Part shown: positions 1-9,253 of the stretch, piece by piece
How the letters are laid out: each line of letters begins with the position of its first letter
Position numbering within the stretch: position 1 is the stretch's first letter
Source of the DNA: Dechloromonas sp.
GTDB lineage: Bacteria; Pseudomonadota; Gammaproteobacteria; Burkholderiales; Rhodocyclaceae
Assembly: GCA_008933675.1 (NCBI GenBank)
Contig: WBUO01000018.1
Coordinates: 1 to 35,025, forward strand
DNA: 35,025 nt
Reading direction: 5' to 3'
Notes under the pieces: generated by a model
The model's database searches: none
Seen by the model: only the letters and a program-made list of their open reading frames with translations
What the model was told of the DNA's origin: nothing
Position numbers and translations under genes: made by a program

Positions 1-773
1 CCGACGACCCGGCCCGCGCGCTCGCCATCGCCCAGCAACTCGACACGCTGAACCGCGAGCGCCGCGAGATCGAATCCGGCATGCAGGAGCAGGCGCTGCA
101 CCTGCTGGAATCGCTGGATACCAGTGACGCCGCCCCGGGCATCGCCCTCTTCGACGACAGCTGGCACGAAGGCGTCGTCGGCATCCTTGCCTCGCGCATC
201 AAGGACAAGCTGCACCGGCCGGTCTTCGCCTTCGCACCCGGCGAGGGCGGCCTGATCAAGGGTTCCGGCCGTTCGATTCCCGGCCTGCACCTGCGCGACG
301 CACTCGACCTCGTCGCCAAGCGCGCCCCCGGGCTGCTGGTGCGTTTCGGCGGCCATGCCATGGCTGCCGGGGCGACACTGCGCACCGAGAATTTCGCCCG
401 CTTCCGCGAGCAGTTCGCCCAGGTTGCCGGCGAACTGCTCGCCCCCGCCGACCTGACCCGCACGCTGGAAACCGACGGCACGCTGGAAGGCGGCTACTAC
501 TCGCTGGAAATTGCCCGCCTGCTGGAGAACGAAATCTGGGGCCAGGGCTTTCCGGCCCCGCTGTTCATGGACGAGTTCGAGGTCGAGCAACAGCGCGTGC
601 TCAAGGAAAAGCACCTGAAGTTGCGCCTGCGCAAGGGCGACGCCCGCATCGACGCCATCCAGTTCAACTTCGCCGTGCAACCCGGCCACAGAACGCGACT
701 CGCCTTCCGTCTGGCAATCAACGAGTACATGGGTGTCGAGACCCCGCAACTGCTGGTCGAACACCTCGAATAG
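1..773 (+). CDS. recJ: Single-stranded-DNA-specific exonuclease RecJ, C-terminal part (5' end outside window)
   Basis: This is the 3' part of recJ. The frame is open from base 3 and gives about 256 residues ending at TAG 771-773; the first Met at 81 is internal, since the upstream in-frame residues (DDPARALAIAQQLDTLNRE) continue the protein. RecJ degrades single-stranded DNA 5' to 3' in recombination and mismatch repair. The visible part covers the DHHA1 region, with the phosphoesterase-type GGHAMAAGATL motif and the IKGSGRSIPGLHLRDAL stretch, followed by the C-terminal OB-like domain. The N-terminal DHH motifs lie outside the window. In E. coli recJ is followed directly by prfB; here a signalling block of about 10 kb separates them. 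Identification is from motif and family knowledge and is secure. Confidence 0.95.
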   Translation, partial: DDPARALAIAQQLDTLNRERREIESGMQEQALHLLESLDTSDAAPGIALFDDSWHEGVVGILASRIKDKLHRPVFAFAPGEGGLIKGSGRSIPGLHLRDALDLVAKRAPGLLVRFGGHAMAAGATLRTENFARFREQFAQVAGELLAPADLTRTLETDGTLEGGYYSLEIARLLENEIWGQGFPAPLFMDEFEVEQQRVLKEKHLKLRLRKGDARIDAIQFNFAVQPGHRTRLAFRLAINEYMGVETPQLLVEHLE

Positions 774-789
774 GCCGCCGCACAAGTTT

Positions 790-818
790 TTGCAAAGACC
801 GGCACTCGGTGCAAGAAT
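790..818 (+). promoter_or_regulatory. Candidate sigma-70 promoter for the signalling operon
   Basis: TTGCAA at 790-795 (4/6 match to the -35 consensus) lies 17 nt before AAGAAT at 813-818 (4/6 match to -10). TGC directly before the -10 gives an extended -10 arrangement. It lies 17 bp after the recJ stop, 79 nt before the ATG at 897. Assigned by eye only. Confidence 0.4.
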
Positions 819-830
819 CGTCGACAGCCA

Positions 831-871
831 GTCCCGCTCGCTGTCTGCCGGCGCCCTGCCGGATGCGGGAC
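831..871 (+). other. Two-tier hairpin in the 5' leader of the hybrid kinase gene
   Basis: Outer arms GTCCCGC (831-837) and GCGGGAC (865-871) pair perfectly. Within them CCGGC (848-852) and GCCGG (858-862) form an inner stem with a 5-nt loop. No T-run follows, so it is not a typical intrinsic terminator. It ends 8 nt before the Shine-Dalgarno-like GAGGGGG (879-885), so it could affect translation of the kinase gene. I see no match to the conserved core of known cyclic di-GMP riboswitches. Function unknown. Confidence 0.4.
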
Positions 872-896
872 GGGATTCGAGGGGGTGTCAACGCAC

Positions 897-3686
897 ATGC
901 CGACATTTTCACTGAGCAGCAGACTCTGGCTGGTTCTTGCCCTGGCGATCATCCCGCTGCTGGCACTCACCGTCTTCGACTTCCGCCATGAGCGCCAGAC
1001 GGCTACCGAGCACATCCTGTCGCTGGGCCGCAGCCTGCTCCAGCATTCGCGCATCGAGGAAGAGGCCGCTCACCGTCAGGTCCGCGAACTGCTGCACATC
1101 ATGGCCGGCGCCGACAACATGCGCGGACTCGATGCGGCTGACTGCTCCGGCCTGGCCCGGCGCCTGCTCGCGGCATCCGGGGAGATCGCCAACATCGGCG
1201 CTGCCCTGCCCAACGGCGACATCTTCTGCTCGGCTCACACCATCAAGCAGCCGGTCAACGTCGCCGACCGCCCATGGTTCCAGCAGGCGCTGACCGCCAC
1301 CGACGTTACCGACGGTCACTATCTGGTCGGCCGCATCTCCGGCAAACCGGGCGTCACCTTCGGCATGCCCCTGCGCGCGGCTGACGGCAGACTTCTGGCC
1401 ACCCTCTACGCCGCCAGCGACATCGGCTGGTTCGACCGGATCAGCCGCAACCAGCAATTACCGCCCGGCTGGACATCGTTGCTCGTCGCCCAGGACGGCA
1501 GCGTCGTTTCGCGCTATCCCGACCCCGATATCTGGCGCGGCAGCAATTTCGATCCGGCCAGCCGGCAACGCCTGGTCGCCGCCCTGCAACGGGGCGACGA
1601 CAGTGTCGTGACCCAGGGCGTCGACGGCATCGAGCGGCTGTTCCTGCTGCGCCGCCTGCAGATCGCCAACGGCCAGCTGGTGGCGGCGATCGGCGCGCCG
1701 GTCAATGAATCGCTGAAAGCCGTCGAGCGTGCCTTCATCCTGCATGTTGCCCTGCTCGCTTCGGTCGCCCTCCTCTCCATCCTGCTGTCGCGCTATTACC
1801 TGTATCGCCTGATCGAGCGCTGGGTCGACCAGCTCAAGAAGGCGACGGCGAGCATGGCCGGCGGCGACTTCTCGGTGCGCCTGAACGACCCGCGTCTGCC
1901 GGAGGAACTCGGCCTGCTCGACCAGCGCTTCAATGACATGGCCCGCGCCCTGGGCGAACGGGAAAACGAACTCGCCGCCGACCGTCAGGCCATCGAAATG
2001 CTCAACAGCCAGCTGGCCGAGCGTCTGGCGGCACAGGAGGCCGCCGACCAGGACCTGCGCCGCCTGTCCACCGCCGTCGAACAGAGCCCGGCGAGCATCG
2101 TCATCACCGACGTCGACGCCCGCATCACCTACGTCAATCTCGCCTTCTGCGTGAATAGCGGCTATTTCGCCGACGAAGTGCTCGGCGAGAACCCGCGCAT
2201 CCTGCAGTCCGGCGACACCGCACCGGAGGTCTACCACGACATGTGGAAGACGCTGACCGCCGGCGAGATCTGGCGCGGCGAGCTGGTCAACCGGCGCAAG
2301 GACGGCAGCCATTTCATCGAGCGCGCCACCATCTCGCCGGTCCGCGGCAGCGACGGGACAATCAGCCAGTACGTGGCGGTCAAGGAAGACATCAGCGAGC
2401 AACGGCGCAACGAAGCGGAACTGGCCACACATCGCCAGCACCTCGAGCTGCTGGTCGAGCAACGCACGGCCGAGCTGGCGCAGGCCAAGACGGCTGCCGA
2501 GTCGGCCAACCGGGCGAAGTCGGCCTTCCTGGCCAACATGAGCCACGAGATACGGACGCCGATGAACGCCATCATCGGCCTCAACTACCTGCTGCTCAAG
2601 AGTCCGCTCGATGCCGCCCAGCGCGACAAGCTGCTCAAGGTGACGAGCGCCTCCGAGCACCTGCTGCAGGTGATCAACGACATCCTCGACCTGTCGAAGA
2701 TCGAATCCGGCAAGCTCGAACTGGAAAACCAGAGCTTCGCCCCCCGCGAAGTCCTGCAGGCAGCCGCCGCGGTGATCCGCGATCAGGCGCTGGGCAAGGG
2801 CCTGCAGGTCAGCGTCGACTGTGGCAACCTGCCGGCGCTGGCCATGGGTGACGCCAAACGCCTGCGCCAGGTGCTGATCAACTTTGCCGGCAACGCGCTG
2901 AAATTCACCCGTAGCGGTTCGATCCGCTTCTCCGGCGAGCTGCTGGCCAGCGACGGCAACACCCTGACCTGCCGCTTCACCGTCACCGACACCGGCCTCG
3001 GCATCCGTCCGCAAGACATTCCGCGCCTGTTCAAACCCTTCGAGCAACTGGACGCCTCGACGACCCGCGAGTATGGCGGCACCGGACTCGGCCTGGCGAT
3101 CGCCCATCATCTTGCCCGGCTGATGGATGGCGAGGTCGGCGTCGACAGCACGCCGGGCCAGGGCAGCACGTTCTGGATCACCGCCCGCCTGCATGCCCCC
3201 GCCGGATCGTCGGGCAGGCAGCAGCCGGCCGGCGCGCCCCAGGCCAGACGACTGAGCGGCCGGGTATTGCTGATCGAGGACGACCCGCTGAATCGCGAAA
3301 TCGGCTACGACCTGCTGGTTGCCTGCGGTATCGATGTCGCCACCGCCGATGACGGCTTCAGCGCCATCAGCCGCTTCCAGGAAGGTGGTTTCGACCTGCT
3401 GCTGATGGATGTCCAGATGCCCGGACTCGACGGCCTCGACGCCACCCGGCGCATCCGCAGCCTGCCCGGCGGCGAGACCATACCCATCGTCGCCCTCACC
3501 GCCAACGCCTATGCCGAGGATCGCCAGCGCTGCCTGGCCGCCGGCATGAACGATTTCCTGGCCAAGCCGGTGGATCCGGAAGCGCTCTATGCGATTCTCG
3601 GCAAGTATCTGGCCGGCCCCGAAAGCGCCGGCGCCCCCGCCGACGGCGTCGCGGGGGCGGCGCCCCCCTCGACCCCGAGGCCCTGA
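897..3686 (+). CDS. Membrane-bound hybrid sensor histidine kinase (sensor-HAMP-PAS-HisKA-HATPase-REC), apparently frameshifted near the 3' end
   Basis: About 929 aa from ATG 897. An in-frame GTG at 885 overlaps the ribosome-binding site GAGGGGG, so ATG 897 is preferred. Order seen: transmembrane helix (about residues 6-25), periplasmic sensor region resembling double Cache (about 30-275), second membrane helix (about 280-300), HAMP (about 300-355), PAS ending near residue 500, HisKA with phospho-acceptor His550 in MSHEIRTPMN, HATPase_c with N box, DTGLGI and GGTGLGLAI motifs, then REC with Asp838 in LLLMDVQMPG. It should autophosphorylate on His550 in response to a periplasmic and/or PAS-sensed signal and pass phosphate to Asp838 and perhaps to downstream receivers. 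It is the first gene of the signalling block. The reading frame closes at TGA 3684-3686 shortly after a GC-rich hairpin, while a clearly coding 66-codon tail continues in another frame to 3868. Ligand unknown. Confidence 0.9.
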   Translation: MPTFSLSSRLWLVLALAIIPLLALTVFDFRHERQTATEHILSLGRSLLQHSRIEEEAAHRQVRELLHIMAGADNMRGLDAADCSGLARRLLAASGEIANIGAALPNGDIFCSAHTIKQPVNVADRPWFQQALTATDVTDGHYLVGRISGKPGVTFGMPLRAADGRLLATLYAASDIGWFDRISRNQQLPPGWTSLLVAQDGSVVSRYPDPDIWRGSNFDPASRQRLVAALQRGDDSVVTQGVDGIERLFLLRRLQIANGQLVAAIGAPVNESLKAVERAFILHVALLASVALLSILLSRYYLYRLIERWVDQLKKATASMAGGDFSVRLNDPRLPEELGLLDQRFNDMARALGERENELAADRQAIEMLNSQLAERLAAQEAADQDLRRLSTAVEQSPASIVITDVDARITYVNLAFCVNSGYFADEVLGENPRILQSGDTAPEVYHDMWKTLTAGEIWRGELVNRRKDGSHFIERATISPVRGSDGTISQYVAVKEDISEQRRNEAELATHRQHLELLVEQRTAELAQAKTAAESANRAKSAFLANMSHEIRTPMNAIIGLNYLLLKSPLDAAQRDKLLKVTSASEHLLQVINDILDLSKIESGKLELENQSFAPREVLQAAAAVIRDQALGKGLQVSVDCGNLPALAMGDAKRLRQVLINFAGNALKFTRSGSIRFSGELLASDGNTLTCRFTVTDTGLGIRPQDIPRLFKPFEQLDASTTREYGGTGLGLAIAHHLARLMDGEVGVDSTPGQGSTFWITARLHAPAGSSGRQQPAGAPQARRLSGRVLLIEDDPLNREIGYDLLVACGIDVATADDGFSAISRFQEGGFDLLLMDVQMPGLDGLDATRRIRSLPGGETIPIVALTANAYAEDRQRCLAAGMNDFLAKPVDPEALYAILGKYLAGPESAGAPADGVAGAAPPSTPRP

Positions 3687-3868
3687 ACGCCCTGGCCGCC
3701 ATGCTGGCCACCGGCGACATCAAGGCCAGCCTGGCCTACGCCAGCCTGCAGCCTTCGCTCAAGGCCGGTTTCCCGGATGTCTGGGAGACGCTGCAGCGGG
3801 CGATGGACAATTTCGATTTCGAGCAGGCCCGGGAGATCGTCCGCACGCTGCTCACGCGCATGGCATGA
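3662..3868 (+). other. Out-of-frame C-terminal tail of the hybrid kinase (putative frameshift)
   Basis: From 3668 the frame one base behind that of the kinase (-1) reads 66 residues beginning LDPEALNALAAMLATGD and ending REIVRTLLTRMA before TGA 3866-3868. Third positions are nearly all G or C, and the sequence is helical and resembles the short C-terminal extension seen after the receiver domain in related hybrid kinases. The upstream frame-0 residues (GVAGAAPPSTPRP) look like low-complexity linker. One extra base in the G5/C6 tract at 3653-3668 would fuse the two into a protein of about 990 aa. Possible causes are a real deletion, polymerase slippage, programmed -1 frameshifting or a sequencing error. 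No good ribosome-binding site precedes an internal ATG, so a separate gene is unlikely. Confidence 0.75.
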
Positions 3869-3962
3869 AGCCAGCGCTCCGCAACCGTGGAAGTACCTTG
3901 CCTGCCGGCCCGCTGCGGGAGAAACTAGCGGACATCGGCAACCAGAACCGGGAGAGATGGCC

Positions 3963-6914
3963 ATGACGGATCGGGAGACAGATTCGCGAATGGCGGCAAG
4001 ACCCGTCGTGCTCGCCGTGGACGACGTTCCCGACAACCTGAGCACCATCGCCAACATGCTGCAGGAGCTCGACGTCAATGTCCGGGTTGCCAGCAATGGG
4101 GCGACGGCGCTCCGCTACGCCAGTCTCGAGCCGCGTCCCGACCTGATCCTGCTCGACGTGATGATGCCCGGCATGGATGGCCACGCCGTGCTGGCCGAGC
4201 TGCGCGGTCGCCCGGAAACCCGCGACATCCCGGTGATTTTCGTCACGGCACTGGACAGTGCCGCCGATGAGGAAGCCGGACTGCTCGAAGGCGCCGCCGA
4301 CTACATTACCAAGCCGATCAAGCCATCCGTGCTGCGCGCCCGCGTCCAGGCCCAGCTCGAACTCAAGCTGGCGCGTGACCGCCGGGCCAGCCAGCAGGAA
4401 TGGCTGGAAAACGAAGTCCGGCGACGTGTCGCCGAGAATGCGGCCCTGGAGGCACGCCTGAAACTGGCGATCGATTCGGTCGAACTGGGCATCTGGGAAC
4501 TGGATCACCAGACCGGCCAGACCGTCTGGAGCGATACCCTGCGCCAGCTGTTCGGCCTGGACACCCACCCGGCCGATCTGGCCGGTTTCCTGGCGATGGT
4601 GCACCCCGAGGATCGGCCAGCCGTCGAGAAGCGTCTTGGCGAACTGTCCTCGCCCGACAACGAGGTACGCGTCGAGGAATTCCGCGTCCGCCATCACGAC
4701 GGCCACTGGCTCTGGGTGGAAGCCCGTGGTCGCGCCCTGCGCCGCGATGCCGGCGGCGCACCGCTGAATTCGGTCGGCGCGATGATCGACATCAGCCGGC
4801 GCAAGCAGGCGGAGATGGAACATCGCCTTTCGGCGGCCGTATTCACCCAGATCAGCGACGGCGTCTGCATCACCGACCCGGCCAACCGCATCCTGCTGAC
4901 CAACGCTGCCTTCAGCCGGCTGACCGGTTACAGCAGCGACGAGTTGCGCGGCCAGACGCCGGCCATGCTCAAGTCGGGGGCACACGGACCGGCCTACTTC
5001 CGCGCCATGTGGGATGCGCTCGGACAGCAGGGCAGCTGGCAGGGCGAAATCACCAATCGCCGCAAGGATGGCGAACTGATCACCGAGTGGCTGAGCATTT
5101 CCGCGGTCCATGACGAGAACGGCCGCCTGGCCAACTACATCGGTATCTTCAGCGATCTGTCGGAACGCAAGGCGGCTGCCGAACGCATCCAGTACCTGTC
5201 GAGCCACGACCCGCTGACCGATCTGCCCAACCGCAACCTCTTCGCCGACCGCCTGGCCCAGTCGCTGCTCGCCGCCCAGCGTTTCGGGCGGCAGACGGCC
5301 GTCATCCTGCTCGATCTCGACCGCTTTCGCAGCATCAACGAGACCCTCGGCCCACCGGCCGGCGACGAGGCGCTGCGCGAGATCGTCCGCCGCCTGAACC
5401 TGCAGGTAAGGGATGGCGACACCATCGGCCGCCGTTCCGGCAACGAGTTCGGTTTCGTCATGGCCAACCTCGGCCACGAACACGACGCCATCGCCCTCGC
5501 CCAGCGCCTGCTCGACGCCATCGCCCAGCCGTTCGCCGTGGCCGGCCAGGCCATCTCGCTGACCGCCAGCATCGGTATCAGCGTCGCCCCGCGTGACGGC
5601 AACAGTGCCGACGAACTGCTCAAATCGGCCGACAGCGCGCTGTCCCGGGCCAAGGCTGCCGGCCGTAACACCTTCCGTTTCCATTCCGCCGAGATGGACG
5701 CCGACGCCGCCCGTCGCCTGGGCCTGGAAACCGCCCTGCGCAACGCCCTGGCCAATAACGAGATGGCGGTCTACTACCAGCCGCAGATCAGCCTGGAAAG
5801 CGGCAACATCGTCGGCATGGAGGCGCTGCTGCGCTGGAACAGCCCGCAGTTCGGCAGCATTTCGCCGCTCGAATTCATCCCCATCGCCGAGGAAACCGGC
5901 CTGATCCTGCCCATCGGCGAGTGGGTGCTGCGCCAGGCCTGCCTGCAGACTCGCCGCTGGCTGGATCTCGGCCTGCTCAACCTGCGTGTCGCGGTCAATC
6001 TGTCGGCCCGCCAGTTCCGCCAGCCGGCCCTGCAGCGCATCATCGCCCAGGTGCTGGCCGACAGCGGCTTGCCGGCCGCTGCGCTGGAACTGGAGATCAC
6101 CGAGAGCGCCTTCATCGAGGAAGTGGACGAGGCCATCGCCACCTGCCGTGCCCTGAAGCAACTCGGCGTCAAACTGTCGCTCGACGACTTCGGCACCGGC
6201 TATTCCTCGCTCGCCTACATATCGCGCTTCCCCTTCGACAAACTGAAGATCGACCAGAGCTTCGTCCGCGACATCATCGAGAACCCGGTGAACGCGGCCA
6301 TCGCCACGGCAGCCATCGTCATGGGCCGGAGCCTCAACCTGGCCGTGCTTGCCGAGGGGGTCGAAACCGAAGCCCAGGCAAGCTTCCTGCGCGGCCGGCG
6401 GTGTGATGCGATGCAGGGCTACCTGTTCAGCCGCCCGCTGCCCGGTAGCGAATTCGAGCAGTTGCTGACCGGCGACAAGCGTCTGGCGATTCCCGACATT
6501 CCGGCCGATCCCGGACAGACGCTGCTGCTCGTCGATGACGAACCGAACATCCTCAATGCGCTGACCCGGCTGCTGCGTCGCGAGGGTTACCAGATACTGA
6601 CCGCGACCTCGCCGCTGAGCGCTTTCGAGTTGCTGGCCAAACACCCGGTACAGGTCATCCTTTCCGACCAGCGGATGCCGGACATGTCGGGCACCGAGTT
6701 CTTCTCACGCGTCCGCCAGCTCTACCCGGACACCATCCGCATCGTGCTCACCGGCTATACCGACCTCGATTCGGTGACCGGCGCCATCAATCGCGGTGCC
6801 ATCTACAAGTTCCTGACCAAGCCCTGGGACGACGACCTGTTGCGCGAACAGGTCCGCGACGCCTTCCGCCTGGCCAAGGAAACCGACCGCCGCAGCCCGC
6901 CGCCGGAGGCATGA
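3963..6914 (+). CDS. Multidomain response regulator / cyclic di-GMP phosphodiesterase REC-PAS-PAS-GGDEF(degenerate)-EAL-REC
   Basis: 983 aa. ATG 3963 is chosen because GGGAGA (3950-3955) lies 7 nt upstream; the in-frame ATG 3957 is too close to it. Order: REC with Asp65 (LLDVMMPGMDG), a short coiled stretch, two PAS domains (about 155-285 and 290-410), GGDEF-type domain (about 415-580), EAL domain (about 595-840), and a C-terminal RpfG-type REC with Asp902 (ILSDQRMPDMSG) and KPWDDD. The cyclase signature reads SGNEF (residues 492-496) instead of GGDEF, so diguanylate cyclase activity is unlikely; an RxxD I-site (RDGD, 483-486) stands five residues before it. The EAL domain has its key motifs: EAL at 620-622, NLSARQF, ELEITES, DDFGTGYSS, KIDQSF, EGVET, QGYLFSRPLP. 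It is therefore expected to hydrolyse c-di-GMP to pGpG. The stop overlaps the next gene by ATGA. Confidence 0.93.
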   Translation: MTDRETDSRMAARPVVLAVDDVPDNLSTIANMLQELDVNVRVASNGATALRYASLEPRPDLILLDVMMPGMDGHAVLAELRGRPETRDIPVIFVTALDSAADEEAGLLEGAADYITKPIKPSVLRARVQAQLELKLARDRRASQQEWLENEVRRRVAENAALEARLKLAIDSVELGIWELDHQTGQTVWSDTLRQLFGLDTHPADLAGFLAMVHPEDRPAVEKRLGELSSPDNEVRVEEFRVRHHDGHWLWVEARGRALRRDAGGAPLNSVGAMIDISRRKQAEMEHRLSAAVFTQISDGVCITDPANRILLTNAAFSRLTGYSSDELRGQTPAMLKSGAHGPAYFRAMWDALGQQGSWQGEITNRRKDGELITEWLSISAVHDENGRLANYIGIFSDLSERKAAAERIQYLSSHDPLTDLPNRNLFADRLAQSLLAAQRFGRQTAVILLDLDRFRSINETLGPPAGDEALREIVRRLNLQVRDGDTIGRRSGNEFGFVMANLGHEHDAIALAQRLLDAIAQPFAVAGQAISLTASIGISVAPRDGNSADELLKSADSALSRAKAAGRNTFRFHSAEMDADAARRLGLETALRNALANNEMAVYYQPQISLESGNIVGMEALLRWNSPQFGSISPLEFIPIAEETGLILPIGEWVLRQACLQTRRWLDLGLLNLRVAVNLSARQFRQPALQRIIAQVLADSGLPAAALELEITESAFIEEVDEAIATCRALKQLGVKLSLDDFGTGYSSLAYISRFPFDKLKIDQSFVRDIIENPVNAAIATAAIVMGRSLNLAVLAEGVETEAQASFLRGRRCDAMQGYLFSRPLPGSEFEQLLTGDKRLAIPDIPADPGQTLLLVDDEPNILNALTRLLRREGYQILTATSPLSAFELLAKHPVQVILSDQRMPDMSGTEFFSRVRQLYPDTIRIVLTGYTDLDSVTGAINRGAIYKFLTKPWDDDLLREQVRDAFRLAKETDRRSPPPEA

Positions 6915-9253
6915 TGCCAGGCCGACCGGGCGTCACCCGCCATCACCCTCTCGCCCCCTACGCACTGGCCGCGCTGCTCGCCGCGGCGGCAGGCGGCCTG
7001 TTCGTCTCCGGCCTGCCGGCCTGGGCGGCCACCCTCGCCCTTTTCATCCTCCTCGCCGGCACGCTGGTCAGCCTGCGCCGGGGCATCCGTGGCAGCCGGG
7101 AATCCGAACAGCGCCTGCGGGCTGTCGTGGACCATGCCCAGGTCGGCATCGGCCGCGTCCTGCCCGACGGTCGCTGGATCGATGTCAATCCGGCGCTCGC
7201 CCGGATGCTGGGCTATACGCCGGAAGCCATGCAGGGCAAGACCTGGGTCGAGATGACCCACCCCGACGACCTGGCGACCAGCCGCGCCGCCTTCGATGCC
7301 GTGTTGCGCGGAGAACAGGACACCTACTCGCTGGAAAAGCGCTACATCCGCGGCGACGGCTCGATTGCCGAGACCCTGATCCATGCCCGGGCCATCTTCG
7401 GTCACGAGCACCGGCTGGACTACATGACCGTCGTCATCACCGACATGAGCGAGCGGCGGCGCGTCGAACAGGCGCTCGAGCTGCAGGTCAAGCGCGCGGC
7501 GGTGCTGCTCGACCTGCCGAAGCGGGGGGAAACCCTGAAGGAAAGCGAGTTCATGCAGTACGCCCTGGAGCAGGCGGAAAGCCTGACCGGCAGCCACATC
7601 GCCTTCATGCACTTCGTCAACGACGATGGCAATTCGATCGAACTGGTGGCCTGGTCGGGCAATACGCTGAAGCACTATTGCCACGCCGCCTACGACAAGC
7701 ACTACCCGGTCGCCACCGCCGGCATCTGGGCCGATGCCGTGCGCTCCGGCAAGCCGGCCATCTTCAACGACTACGCCACGGCCCCCAACCGGCGCGGGCT
7801 GCCGGAGGGCCACTCGCAGCTGACGCGCCTGCTCAGCGTACCGACCGTCGTCGGCTCCGCCGTACGCATGGTCACCGGCGTTGGCAACAAGGAGAGCGAA
7901 TACAGCGATTTCGATGTCGAGACGGTCCAGCTGATCGGCAACGAAACCTGGCGCATCGTCAATCGCCTGCGCTCGGACCATGCCCTACGCCTCGCCATGC
8001 AGGTGGTCGATGCCAGCCCTGTCGTCTGTTTCCGCTGGCAGGCGAGTAGCGGCTGGCCGGTGGTCTTCGTTTCCAAGAACGTCAGTCAGTGGGGCTACCA
8101 GGCGGCCGACCTGCTCGCCGGCCGGCCGCATTTTGCCGACATGGTGCACCCGGACGACCTGGCGCGCGTCGTTGACGAGGTGAAACGCAACACCGCCGCC
8201 GGTCTCGGCGCCTACGACCAGGAATACCGGCTGGTCACCGCCGACAACCGGGTGATCTGGGTTGCCGACCGGACCCAGGTGCTGCGCGACGACAGCGGCA
8301 CCCCCTTGTACTACGACGGGGTGATCACCGACATCACCCAGCGCAAGCAGCAGGAACTGCTGCTTGCCGACAATCTGAACCGCCTGCAGACCTTGAACGA
8401 GCGCCTGGAAGAAGCCGGCAGCCAGTTGATGCAGTCAGAAAAGATGGCGTCGATCGGCCAGCTGGCTGCCGGTGTCGCCCATGAACTGAACAATCCGATC
8501 GGTTTCGTGCATTCCAATCTCGGCACGCTGGACGGTTATCTGCACGACCTGCTGGCCATCATCGAGGCCTATCAGCAATGCCTCGCCCAGCGGCCCGAGT
8601 GCAGCGATGCCGCAGCCATCGCCAGGCTGCTCGAGCAGCGCGACTACGCCTTCATCCGCGATGACGTCTTCAATCTCGTTGCCGAATCGAAGGAAGGCCT
8701 GAGCCGCGTCCGCAAGATCGTTCAGGACCTGAAGAGCTTCTCGCGTGTCGGCGAACAGGAGTGGCAGGAAGCCGATCTGCACCAGGGGCTCGATTCGACG
8801 CTGAACATCGTCTGGAACGAACTGAAATACAAGTGCAAGGTGATCAAGGAATACGGCGACATCCCGCCCGTCTACTGTCTGATTTCGCAGCTCAACCAGG
8901 TATTCATGAACCTTCTGGTCAATGCCGGCCAGGCCATCGAAAGCCAGGGCACGATCACCATCCGCACCTCCCGCCAGGGCACGGACGCCGTCTGCGTCGA
9001 GGTCGCCGATAGCGGCTCGGGCATTCCGCCGGAAAATCTGAACCGCATCTTCGATCCTTTCTTCACCACCAAACCGATCGGCAAGGGGACCGGCCTGGGC
9101 CTCTCCCTCTCCTACAATATCGTGCGCCGCCATCATGGACGCATCGACGTCAGCAGCGAACCCGGAGTCGGTACCAGCTTCCGCATCATCCTGCCGATCC
9201 GCCAGGACAATAACGGCGACTCAACCGCCAAACCGATGGAGCAAAGCCCATGA
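6911..9253 (+). CDS. Sensor histidine kinase with PAS-GAF-PAS sensory region
   Basis: 780 aa from ATG 6911, which overlaps the preceding stop (ATGA). The adjacent ATG 6914 is slightly better placed after GGAGG (6905-6909). The N-terminus carries two hydrophobic segments (about residues 13-30 and 33-52) forming a membrane hairpin with almost no periplasmic loop. Then come PAS (about 70-190), a GAF-like domain (about 195-350), a second PAS with HPDD and ITDITQRK features (about 355-480), HisKA with the H box [17 protein letters not shown] (phospho-acceptor near His524), and HATPase_c (N box [32 protein letters not shown]). There is no attached receiver domain. The likely phospho-acceptors are the RpfG-type receivers encoded on either side, by gene coupling (inference). 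The signal is probably cytoplasmic or membrane-derived. Confidence 0.92.
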   Translation: MMPGRPGVTRHHPLAPYALAALLAAAAGGLFVSGLPAWAATLALFILLAGTLVSLRRGIRGSRESEQRLRAVVDHAQVGIGRVLPDGRWIDVNPALARMLGYTPEAMQGKTWVEMTHPDDLATSRAAFDAVLRGEQDTYSLEKRYIRGDGSIAETLIHARAIFGHEHRLDYMTVVITDMSERRRVEQALELQVKRAAVLLDLPKRGETLKESEFMQYALEQAESLTGSHIAFMHFVNDDGNSIELVAWSGNTLKHYCHAAYDKHYPVATAGIWADAVRSGKPAIFNDYATAPNRRGLPEGHSQLTRLLSVPTVVGSAVRMVTGVGNKESEYSDFDVETVQLIGNETWRIVNRLRSDHALRLAMQVVDASPVVCFRWQASSGWPVVFVSKNVSQWGYQAADLLAGRPHFADMVHPDDLARVVDEVKRNTAAGLGAYDQEYRLVTADNRVIWVADRTQVLRDDSGTPLYYDGVITDITQRKQQELLLADNLNRLQTLNERLEEAGSQLMQSEKMASIGQLAAGVAHELNNPIGFVHSNLGTLDGYLHDLLAIIEAYQQCLAQRPECSDAAAIARLLEQRDYAFIRDDVFNLVAESKEGLSRVRKIVQDLKSFSRVGEQEWQEADLHQGLDSTLNIVWNELKYKCKVIKEYGDIPPVYCLISQLNQVFMNLLVNAGQAIESQGTITIRTSRQGTDAVCVEVADSGSGIPPENLNRIFDPFFTTKPIGKGTGLGLSLSYNIVRRHHGRIDVSSEPGVGTSFRIILPIRQDNNGDSTAKPMEQSP

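Noticed and set aside
831-896. Possible cyclic di-GMP riboswitch before the signalling operon
   Set aside because: The hairpin lacks the conserved core sequences of the known c-di-GMP-I and II riboswitches; kept only as an unassigned structured leader.
3852-6644. 930-codon open frame on the minus strand
   Set aside because: It lies entirely antisense to the REC-PAS-GGDEF-EAL gene; high G/C at third positions leaves the opposite frame open. The predicted protein shows no domain and is low-complexity.
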